13,165 nt of DNA, from positions 1-13,165 of the forward strand of contig JAWLCG010000108.1 of the NCBI GenBank assembly GCA_041687295.1, read 5' to 3'. This stretch comes from JAWLCG01 sp041687295 (lineage in GTDB: Bacteria > Planctomycetota > Phycisphaerae > SM23-33 > FEN-1343). The first letter of the stretch is position 1; each line of letters starts with the position of its first letter. The notes under the pieces were generated by a model. The model was not told where the DNA came from and did not search any database. It saw only the letters and a program-made list of their open reading frames with translations. This document shows, piece by piece, positions 1 to 4,882 of this stretch. The translations under genes were made by a program, and so were the position numbers.

Positions 1-34
1 ACGGCAGCCGGACGGGTGGAGTGCGGGCTCGATC

Positions 35-65
35 GCCGGGCCTCGCTTCGCTCGACCCGGCCTAC
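35..65 (-). repeat. REP-like hairpin, GTAGGCCGGG family, copy 1
   Basis: On the minus strand: GTAG, then GCCGGGTCGAGC, loop GAA, then GCGAGGCCCGGC. The stem pairs GCCGGG with CCCGGC and carries opposing GA/AG mismatches near the loop. Three copies occur in the window. Confidence 0.75.
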
Positions 66-84
66 GACGCGACGCCGAGACGCA

Positions 85-122
85 TTAACCAATCAACCAA
101 TCAACGAGTTAACCCATTAACC
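85..122. repeat. AT-rich direct repeats (ATTAACC/AATCAACC) before rlmN
   Basis: ATTAACC, AATCAACC, AATCAACG, AGTTAACCC and ATTAACC follow one another as imperfect 7-9 base units in otherwise GC-rich DNA. The stretch runs into the inferred ATT start of rlmN and probably keeps the initiation region unstructured. It could also be a protein-binding site. Confidence 0.45.
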
Positions 123-1156
123 ACCTCCTGAACATCACGCCCGAGGCCCTCCAGCAACTGCTCGCCGACTGGGGCCAGCCGAAGTTCCGCGCCGAGCAGG
201 TCCTGCAGTGGGTCTGGCGCAAGGGCGTGACCGACGCCGCCTCCATGACCAACCTGCCGCCCGCGCTGCGACAGCGGCTGGCCGACGAGGCGCCGGTGCT
301 CACGGGCACCGTCGAGACGCGTAGCGATGCCCCCGACGGCGTGACCAAGCTGCTGCTGCGCTGGCCCGACGGGCAGTGCGTCGAGACGGTGCTGATCCCG
401 GCCGAGGGGCGCAACACGGCCTGCGTCTCGACCCAGGCGGGCTGCGCGATGGGCTGCGCGTTCTGCGCGTCGGGCCTCGACGGCGTGCAGCGCGACCTCA
501 CCGGCGGGGAGATCATCGAGCAGGTCCTCCAACTGCGGGCGGCCTGCGGGGTCGAGGTGTCGCACGTGGTCTTCATGGGCATGGGCGAGCCGCTGGCCAA
601 CTACGACGCGACGCTCTTCGCCGTTCGCGGCCTGGTCGACCCGAAGCGGGGCGGCATCAGCGCCCGGCGGGTCACCGCCTCCACCATCGGGCTGCCCACG
701 GCCATCCGACGGCTGGCGGGCGAAGACCTGCCGATCACGCTGGCCATCAGCCTGCACGCCCCGACCGACCGTCTGCGGCAGGAGCTGATCCCCGCCGCCC
801 GCGGCACGACGATCGCCGAGCTGATCGCCGCCGGCCGGGACTTCTTCCACAGCCGCGGACGCGAGCTGACGCTGGAGTACCTGCTGCTGGCCGACGTGAA
901 CGACCAGCCCGCCCGCGCCGACGATCTGGCCCGCGTGGCCAAACAGATGCGGTGCAACGTCAACCTCATCCGCTACAATCCCGTCCAGGGCCTGAGCTTC
1001 CGCCGGCCCAGCGAGGAGAAGGTGCTGGCCTTCGCGGATCGGCTGCGGGCCGCCGGCGTCAACGTCCAGATCCGCGCCAGCCGGGGACTCACCCGCAACG
1101 CCGCCTGCGGCCAACTGCGGGGGCGGCGCCCGAACGAAAAAGGAGAAACGGCATGA
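116..1156 (+). CDS. rlmN: 23S rRNA (adenine2503-C2)-methyltransferase RlmN (radical SAM)
   Basis: RlmN is a radical SAM enzyme that methylates C2 of A2503 in 23S rRNA, and in many bacteria A37 of some tRNAs. From an ATT start at 116 the protein has 346 residues. The Fe-S motif CxxxCxxC lies at C110, C114 and C117. The preceding C103 matches the conserved first Cys of the CVSxQxGC block. C331, in SRGLTRNAACGQL, matches the cysteine that is methylated during catalysis. The N-terminal part (NHLLNITPEALQQLL, then FRAEQVLQWVWRKG) is typical RlmN, but it lies upstream of the first ordinary start, a GTG at 227. The frame is open only from 113 because a TAA stops it at 110-112. The available starts are therefore ATT at 116 or CTG at 128, and neither has a clear Shine-Dalgarno sequence. 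The stop overlaps the next gene by ATGA. The identity is secure; the start is inferred. Confidence 0.93.
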   Translation: MNHLLNITPEALQQLLADWGQPKFRAEQVLQWVWRKGVTDAASMTNLPPALRQRLADEAPVLTGTVETRSDAPDGVTKLLLRWPDGQCVETVLIPAEGRNTACVSTQAGCAMGCAFCASGLDGVQRDLTGGEIIEQVLQLRAACGVEVSHVVFMGMGEPLANYDATLFAVRGLVDPKRGGISARRVTASTIGLPTAIRRLAGEDLPITLAISLHAPTDRLRQELIPAARGTTIAELIAAGRDFFHSRGRELTLEYLLLADVNDQPARADDLARVAKQMRCNVNLIRYNPVQGLSFRRPSEEKVLAFADRLRAAGVNVQIRASRGLTRNAACGQLRGRRPNEKGETA

Positions 1157-1992
1157 AACCCCTGAGCATCGGCGTCTGCGTGGGCAGCCTGGGCATCGGC
1201 GAGCTGCGCGAGGCTTTCTCCGTCGCGGCCGAGTTGGGCTGCGAGGTCGTCCAACTGACCGGCCTGCCCGCCAGCGTCGAGACCCTCCAGCCGCAGCAGG
1301 TGCTCGACTGGGCTCACCAGGCGGGCCTGGAGATCGTCAGCGGCTCGATCGTGCACGCCGGCGAGGACTACACCACGCTCGAGACCATCCACCGCACCGG
1401 CGGGCTGGCGATGGACGTGGCCGCCCGCATGGACGACTACCGCCGGGCCGGCGCCTGGCTGGGCCAGGCCGGCATCGGCTACCTGACGGCCCACGTGGGC
1501 TTCATCCCCGCCCAGGCCGGCGACCCGCAGCGGTCGGCCATGCTGCAGCGCGTCGGCGACGCCGTCCGCACGCTGGGCGAGTTCGGCGTCAAGCTGGCCC
1601 TGGAGACCGGCCAGGAGACGGCCGAGGGGCTCCAGGCCTTCCTGGCCGACCTGCGGGCCGAGCAGACCGCCGAGGCCTACATCAACTTCGACCCGGCCAA
1701 CATGATCCTCTACGGCAAGGGCGACCCCGTCGCCGCCCTGGACCGCCTGCACGGCCAGATCGTCAGCGTGCACTGCAAGGACGCCGTCTCCAGCGATCGG
1801 CCCGGCCAGAGCTGGGGCGAAGAGGTCCCCTTCGGCACCGGCGACGTCGACGCCAGGCGCTGGCTGGGCCGACTGATCGACCTGGGTTTCCGCGGCCCGC
1901 TCCTGATCGAGCGCGAGGCCGGCGCCACCCGCCGCGATGACATCGCCGCCGCCGTCGCCGTCATCCGCGACGCCCTCGCCACCCGCCCGTAA
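1153..1992 (+). CDS. sugar phosphate isomerase/epimerase, xylose isomerase-like TIM barrel
   Basis: A cytoplasmic protein of 279 residues in the AP-endonuclease-2/xylose isomerase-like TIM-barrel superfamily. Members usually isomerise or epimerise sugars or polyols with a divalent metal. Likely metal ligands, one per strand end as in the family, are E151 (LALETGQ), D180 (NFDPAN), H207 (SVHCKD) and E253 (LLIERE); H114 (TAHVGF) may also contribute. The ATG at 1153 follows AGGAG at good spacing and overlaps the rlmN stop (ATGA), so translational coupling is likely. The substrate cannot be read from the sequence. The stop (TAA) is followed three bases later by a GTAG-headed hairpin repeat. Confidence 0.87.
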   Translation: MKPLSIGVCVGSLGIGELREAFSVAAELGCEVVQLTGLPASVETLQPQQVLDWAHQAGLEIVSGSIVHAGEDYTTLETIHRTGGLAMDVAARMDDYRRAGAWLGQAGIGYLTAHVGFIPAQAGDPQRSAMLQRVGDAVRTLGEFGVKLALETGQETAEGLQAFLADLRAEQTAEAYINFDPANMILYGKGDPVAALDRLHGQIVSVHCKDAVSSDRPGQSWGEEVPFGTGDVDARRWLGRLIDLGFRGPLLIEREAGATRRDDIAAAVAVIRDALATRP

Positions 1993-1995
1993 CCC

Positions 1996-2026
1996 GTAGG
2001 CCGGGTCGAGCAGAGCGAGGCCCGGC
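1996..2026 (+). repeat. REP-like hairpin, GTAGGCCGGG family, copy 2
   Basis: Same arms as copy 1 with loop AGA. It starts three bases after the TAA stop of the isomerase at 1992 and may act as its transcript end. Confidence 0.75.
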
Positions 2027-2055
2027 ACCGACGTAGGCAGAGTGCACGGGCGCCG

Positions 2056-2139
2056 TATGGAGTGCGGCGGCAGCGACGCCGCTTTGGCTGGCTCTGTCGT
2101 ATGCAAGCCAAAGCGGCGAATTCTTCGCCGCACTCCATA
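2056..2139. repeat. paired inverted repeat, TATGGAGTGCGGCG family
   Basis: The outer arms TATGGAGTGCGGCG (2056-2069) and its exact complement (2126-2139) enclose perfect inner arms CGCCGCTTTGGCT (2077-2089) and its complement (2106-2118). Each half is itself a hairpin unit with a GGAG head, so this is two REP-like units facing each other (a REPIN-like form). It accounts for much of the 276-base gap before the sigma gene; nothing else was seen in that gap beyond the repeat at 1996 and the weak promoter. Confidence 0.8.
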
Positions 2140-2203
2140 GGGCCTCGGCATTAATCGTGTCCCTGATTCACAGTTCTTCTCCGCCCCACCGCCGGATGGT
2201 TCC

Positions 2204-2231
2204 TTGCTTCGAGCGGGGCGGGTTCTGTACT
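2204..2231 (+). promoter_or_regulatory. weak sigma-70-like promoter before the ECF sigma gene
   Basis: TTGCTT at 2204-2209 and TGTACT at 2226-2231 are 16 bases apart. They match the consensus at 3 and 4 of 6 positions. Position is the main support: the predicted RNA start would lie about 30 bases before the putative ATC start. The match is weak and could be chance. Confidence 0.22.
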
Positions 2232-2256
2232 CTGGAGGCCTGGACTTAGCTGCCCT

Positions 2257-2262
2257 GGAGGT
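2257..2262 (+). promoter_or_regulatory. Shine-Dalgarno sequence pointing to an ATC start
   Basis: GGAGGT is followed by a six-base spacer and then ATC at 2269, in frame with the sigma factor. No ATG, GTG or TTG occurs in this frame between the upstream stop (2164-2166) and 2365. The ATG at 2365 has no recognisable ribosome binding site. This favours ATC as the real start. Confidence 0.5.
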
Positions 2263-2268
2263 CCCGCC

Positions 2269-2928
2269 ATCAGCCAATCGCCGCCGACAACCGCGCCGCC
2301 CGAGGCGGGCCAGCCCCCGCGCCACCCGCGCACGCGCTGGACCGACGAGCCGGACGTACAGCTGATGCTGGCCTTCCAGAAGGGCGATGAGCGGGCCTTC
2401 GCCGAGCTGGTCCGGCGGAACCAGTCGACCGTGTTCGCGGTGGTCTACCGCTTCATGGGCGACGCCGCTGACGTGGAGGATCTCGCCCAGGAGGTCTTCC
2501 TGCGGGTCTACCGCACGGGGCCGCGATACAAGCCGACGGCGAAGTTCTCGACATGGCTGTACCGCATCACGGCCAACCTGTGCCTCAACGCGATCCGCTC
2601 GCGGGGCAAGCTGCGGTTCAGCCAGCTGGAGGTCCGCGACGAGAGCGACTCGGACGCCTTCTACCGCGAGGTGGAGGACACCACCGGCCCGGCCCCGCAC
2701 GCGGCCCTGGCCGCCTCCGAACTGCAGGATCGGCTGCGGATCGCCCTGGAAAGCCTGCCCGACAGCCAGAGGACAGCCATCATCCTCAACAAGTACGAGC
2801 AGCTCAGCTACGACGAGATCGCCGCGATCCTCGACCTGTCGGTGATGGCCGTCAAGAGCCTGCTCAGCCGGGCGCGGGCCAACCTGCGGCGGGAGCTCGA
2901 ACGGTACCTCCAGCCCGAAGATCGCTGA
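2269..2928 (+). CDS. RNA polymerase ECF-type sigma-70 factor
   Basis: An ECF sigma factor, which directs RNA polymerase to a small set of promoters. The core from 2365 has region 2 (GDERAFAELVRRNQ, then DVEDLAQEVFLRVY and FSTWLYRITANLCLN) and region 4 (ALESLPDSQRTAIILNKYEQLSYDEIAAILDLS, a helix-turn-helix). Regions 1.1 and 3 are absent, as usual in ECF factors. Starting at ATG 2365 gives 187 residues and trims the DVQL segment that normally precedes region 2.1. Starting at ATC 2269, which has a strong Shine-Dalgarno sequence, gives 219 residues with a Pro/Arg-rich leader. The next gene resembles a membrane anti-sigma factor, suggesting signal-dependent control. The function class is secure, the start is not, and the target promoters are unknown. 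Confidence 0.9.
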   Translation: MSQSPPTTAPPEAGQPPRHPRTRWTDEPDVQLMLAFQKGDERAFAELVRRNQSTVFAVVYRFMGDAADVEDLAQEVFLRVYRTGPRYKPTAKFSTWLYRITANLCLNAIRSRGKLRFSQLEVRDESDSDAFYREVEDTTGPAPHAALAASELQDRLRIALESLPDSQRTAIILNKYEQLSYDEIAAILDLSVMAVKSLLSRARANLRRELERYLQPEDR

Positions 2929-3096
2929 ACGAGCAGGCCTCTCTGGCCGAATAGTATTCCAGCGGCCGATGCGGGTACCGGCCAGCGCGCGCGAAAATTC
3001 CGCACTTCGCCGAGCCGATCGGCCCATTCGACGGTTACACAGGTGGGCGGCGAGACGGCCCGCCCGGAGGCGCCGGGGCGAAAGCCCGGCAATACG

Positions 3097-3615
3097 ATGC
3101 ACGCACACGCACTCAACGAGACCGACCGCGAGCAGCTGTCGGCGTGGCTGGACGGCGAGCTGTCCGAGGCCGAGGCCCGGCAGGTGGCCCAGCGGGTCGA
3201 GCAGGACCCGGCCTGGGCGACCGAGGCCGACGCCCTGCGCCGCCTCGACGGCCTGCTGGACGCCTGGACCGCCCCGCCGCTGCGGCGCGACCTGAGCGAC
3301 GCGGTGCTCGCCCGCGCCCACCAGAGGCCCCCGCGGCACCGCTGGCTGGCGACGCTGACCCCCCTGGCCGCCGCCGCCGCCATCGCCCTGGCCGTGGGAA
3401 TCTTCCACCTGGCCCGCCCGGCCGGTCCGACGCAGGGCCCGCCGCTGGCCGGCCAGGCCCAGCCCGCCGACGCGATCCAGCAGGTGGTCTCGCAGATCCC
3501 GCCGGGCGACCGGCTGACCGTGGAGAACCTCGACCTGCTGGAGGACTACGCCGTCCTCACCGATTTCGCCACGCTGGAGGCCCTCGAACGCCTCGAGCGG
3601 CACCAAGGAACCTGA
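3097..3615 (+). CDS. putative membrane-anchored anti-sigma factor
   Basis: A protein of 172 residues. The N-terminal 55 residues (EQLSAWLDGELSEAEARQV, then DPAWATEADALRRLDGLLDAW) resemble the cytoplasmic anti-sigma domain of ECF regulators. The zinc ligands HxxxCxxC of the ZAS type are absent. One hydrophobic segment at about 83-106 would span the membrane, leaving about 65 residues outside, with EDYAVLTDFATLEALERL at the C terminus. It lies 168 bases after the sigma factor and five bases before a secreted protein, so it probably inhibits that sigma factor. ATG 3097 was chosen because LSAWLDGEL follows shortly, as in relatives; an upstream GTG at 3043 would add 18 Pro/Arg-rich residues. No strong ribosome binding site was seen. 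Assignment rests on domain architecture and position. Confidence 0.7.
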   Translation: MHAHALNETDREQLSAWLDGELSEAEARQVAQRVEQDPAWATEADALRRLDGLLDAWTAPPLRRDLSDAVLARAHQRPPRHRWLATLTPLAAAAAIALAVGIFHLARPAGPTQGPPLAGQAQPADAIQQVVSQIPPGDRLTVENLDLLEDYAVLTDFATLEALERLERHQGT

Positions 3616-3620
3616 GCCGC

Positions 3621-4127
3621 ATGAAGCCCTCGACCGGGACAATCTGTGCAATGCTGATCGGCCTGTCGGCCCTGACGGGGCTGGCCTCCGCTCAGCCCGC
3701 GCCGCGGTCGGCGAGCGTCTCGGCGGAGCGTCAGCTGCTGCTCAAGCGCAAGCTGATGGCCGGCGAGCAGACGCTGCTGGCCACGCTTCGCCAGAACATC
3801 GACCGTTGGGACAACATCACCGCCGAGCAGCGCGAGATGCTCCGCGAGCGGGCCTACGCCTTCCGCGACGCCCCGCCCGCCCAGCAGCAGGCCATCCTCG
3901 ACGCCTGGGACAAGTTCCGCCAGCTCCACCCCGACCGCCAGGACGCCTACCGCCAGCGCGCCGTCTGGCTGCGGGCCGTGCTGGAGAACGTCACACCCGA
4001 CAAGCGCGCCCAGCTGCTCGGCATGACACCCGCCGAGCGGGCGGCCGAGCTGCTCCGCCTCAAGGCCGAACTCCAGGCCCAGGGCGTCCTGCCCCCCGAC
4101 GAGCCCGCCACCCAGCCCACGCCGTAG
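3621..4127 (+). CDS. secreted DUF3106-like protein
   Basis: A protein of 168 residues with an N-terminal signal peptide (MLIGLSALTGLASA, likely cleavage after A24). The mature part is helical and charged, with repeated motifs such as ITAEQREMLRERAYAF, APPAQQQAILDAW, LHPDRQDAYRQRA and VTPDKRAQLLGMTPAER. This spacing of W/L, P and QR resembles DUF3106 proteins and, more loosely, Spy/CpxP-like periplasmic proteins. No catalytic residues are evident. It starts five bases after the anti-sigma stop, with AAGGA upstream, so it is probably the third gene of the sigma unit. It could be a periplasmic sensor or a target of the sigma factor; this is inference. Its TAG stop lies inside the GTAG head of the repeat at 4124. 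Confidence 0.75.
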   Translation: MKPSTGTICAMLIGLSALTGLASAQPAPRSASVSAERQLLLKRKLMAGEQTLLATLRQNIDRWDNITAEQREMLRERAYAFRDAPPAQQQAILDAWDKFRQLHPDRQDAYRQRAVWLRAVLENVTPDKRAQLLGMTPAERAAELLRLKAELQAQGVLPPDEPATQPTP

Positions 4128-4176
4128 GGTACGTGGGTTCTCGCCGAAGCGCAGCGCCGGCGAGGTTCCGCGTACC
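4124..4176 (+). repeat. GTAGGGYACGT family hairpin, copy 1
   Basis: Begins GTAGGGTACG and ends CGTACC, so GGTACG pairs with CGTACC; an inner CTCGCCG pairs with CGGCGAG. The TAG of its head is the stop codon of the DUF3106-like gene. Copy 2 follows in inverse orientation at 4251-4299. Confidence 0.7.
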
Positions 4177-4196
4177 GCGATGGCGCAGAGGCGTCC

Positions 4197-4234
4197 GGGT
4201 GCCGTGGCTACGGCGTCTGTAGCCACGTCTTTGT
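4197..4234 (+). repeat. GTGGCTAC/GTAGCCAC hairpin, copy 1
   Basis: GTGGCTAC (4204-4211) and GTAGCCAC (4219-4226) form an 8-pair stem with a seven-base loop, framed by GGTGCC and GTCTTT. It sits between the two inverted GTAGGGYACGT copies. Confidence 0.7.
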
Positions 4235-4250
4235 CCTTTGCCTCCACCGA

Positions 4251-4299
4251 CGGCACGCAGAACCGCTCCGCTTACGCTCCGCGAACCTACGTGCCCTAC
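4251..4299 (-). repeat. GTAGGGYACGT family hairpin, copy 2
   Basis: Minus-strand unit starting GTAGGGCACG and ending CGTGCC. Relative to copy 1 the T-A pair is replaced by C-G, so the stem is kept. It forms an inverted pair with 4124-4176. Confidence 0.7.
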
Positions 4300-4315
4300 C
4301 TGAAGTGCCCCAGAC

Positions 4316-4344
4316 TTGCACACCCCCCGCTGCGCGGGTACCAT
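4316..4344 (+). promoter_or_regulatory. possible sigma-70 promoter for the small membrane protein
   Basis: TTGCAC at 4316-4321 and TACCAT at 4339-4344 are 17 bases apart, matching the consensus at 3 and 4 of 6 positions. The element lies just after a repeat block and about 40 bases before the ribosome binding site. Support is position and spacing rather than match quality. Confidence 0.3.
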
Positions 4345-4391
4345 CGCCCTCATCCCCGGGGGGCGGGTATTCCCTTCTACAAGGGGCCGTA

Positions 4392-4667
4392 ATGACTGTT
4401 CTGCATTGGACGCTAGCCCTGCTGCTGGGGGCCTTCGGGCTGTGGATGACGCTGCTGAACTGGGGGACCGTCTGGCTGGGTCTCCGCGGCCGAAAGGCCC
4501 CCTCGTGGATACCGCTGCTAGGCGGCGGCACACTGGCTTTGGCCCTGCTGATCGCTCCGCACAATCCTTGGCGCAACCTATGGTGGGTGCCGCTGCTGCT
4601 GGATTGGGGATCAATCCCCGGCCTTACCGCCGCTGCCTGGCTTACGTTGCGCCGCCCCAGACCGTAA
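4392..4667 (+). CDS. small membrane protein of unknown function
   Basis: A 91-residue hydrophobic protein with about three membrane segments (roughly 3-30, 41-56 and 63-87). Conserved-looking blocks are PSWIPLLGG at 37-45 and WWVPLLLDWGSIPGL at 64-78, a pattern I associate with uncharacterised small membrane proteins in several phyla; no function is known to me. ATG 4392 is chosen because AAGGGG lies six bases upstream. The gene stands alone, flanked on both sides by repeat clusters. By hand count, 21 of its 91 codons end in A or T (for example CTA three times, ATA, TCA, AGA), far more than in neighbouring genes. That suggests a different history, possibly lateral acquisition. Other frames across this stretch give no plausible protein. 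Confidence 0.7.
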   Translation: MTVLHWTLALLLGAFGLWMTLLNWGTVWLGLRGRKAPSWIPLLGGGTLALALLIAPHNPWRNLWWVPLLLDWGSIPGLTAAAWLTLRRPRP

Positions 4668-4676
4668 CAGAGTGAC

Positions 4677-4697
4677 ACAGGGCGGGCATCGCCCGCC
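4677..4697 (+). repeat. GGCGGGCAYCGCCCGCC hairpin, copy 1
   Basis: GGCGGGC pairs with GCCCGCC around a tiny loop; the head reads ACAG rather than GTAG. It lies ten bases after the stop of the small membrane protein. A related inverted segment (GATGCCCGCCCGG) is near 4729-4741. Confidence 0.6.
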
Positions 4698-4743
4698 GGG
4701 CCGGCACCTCGTGCCACCGACTGCGGACGATGCCCGCCCGGCA

Positions 4744-4776
4744 AGACCCCGGGCATGGCCGGGGTTATATGGGGAC
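4744..4776 (-). repeat. CCATATAG-CCCCGGG palindrome family, copy 1
   Basis: On the minus strand GTCCCCATATA precedes a palindrome with arms ACCCCGG and CCGGGGT, then CT. Two further copies are at 7482 and 12961 in plus orientation. Confidence 0.65.
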
Positions 4777-4833
4777 ACACGGTAGCGCCTGGCGCCGTCT
4801 ATATGGGGACACACAGTAAGACATGGCGCCGTC
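4766..4833 (+). repeat. tandem duplication of a 34-base unit
   Basis: Units 4766-4799 and 4800-4833 start with the identical TATATGGGGACACAC and end with TGGCGCCGTC. By hand they match at 29 of 34 positions. The first unit contains GTAGCGCCTGGCGCC, whose relative occurs at 10245. Confidence 0.75.
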
Positions 4834-4836
4834 GAT

Positions 4837-4868
4837 GCCGGGCCTCGCTGAAGCTCGACCCGGCCTAC
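4837..4868 (-). repeat. REP-like hairpin, GTAGGCCGGG family, copy 3
   Basis: Same arms as copies 1 and 2 with loop TTCA. It lies just downstream of the TIM-barrel gene that ends at 4879, immediately after the GTAGGGCGGGC element that supplies the stop. Confidence 0.75.
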
Positions 4869-4882
4869 AGTGCCCGCCCTAC
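4869..4882 (-). repeat. GTAGGGCGGGC element supplying a stop codon
   Basis: On the minus strand GTAGGGCGGGCACT, the same head as 7435-7455 but without the closing arm. Its TAG is the stop codon of the TIM-barrel gene. It abuts the hairpin at 4837-4868. Confidence 0.55.

Noticed and set aside
973..3651. An 892-codon open frame on the minus strand
   Set aside because: It runs antisense through the isomerase, sigma and anti-sigma genes, which have clear family motifs. Its translation is low-complexity Gly/Ala/Arg/Val-rich, as expected from GC-rich antisense DNA.
4180..4392. A 70-codon open frame containing YAPRTYVPY
   Set aside because: The same peptide appears in an open frame near 13080-13110 because both lie over the GTAGGGCACG repeat. 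Likewise EDPGHARGYM recurs over the CCCCGGGCATGCCCGGGG family. These are repeat translations, not protein homology.
4316..4675. Overlapping 119-codon frame across the small membrane gene
   Set aside because: It lacks a ribosome binding site and a coherent composition. The frame from 4392 has a good ribosome binding site, three membrane segments and conserved-looking blocks.
4668..4833. Possible integron attC site after the small membrane gene
   Set aside because: No paired GTTRRRY/RYYYAAC core sites bracket the gene, and no integrase gene is present. The hairpins are explained by the repeat families.
4766..4833. Possible CRISPR array from two 34-base units
   Set aside because: The units are directly adjacent with no spacers, and there are only two of them.
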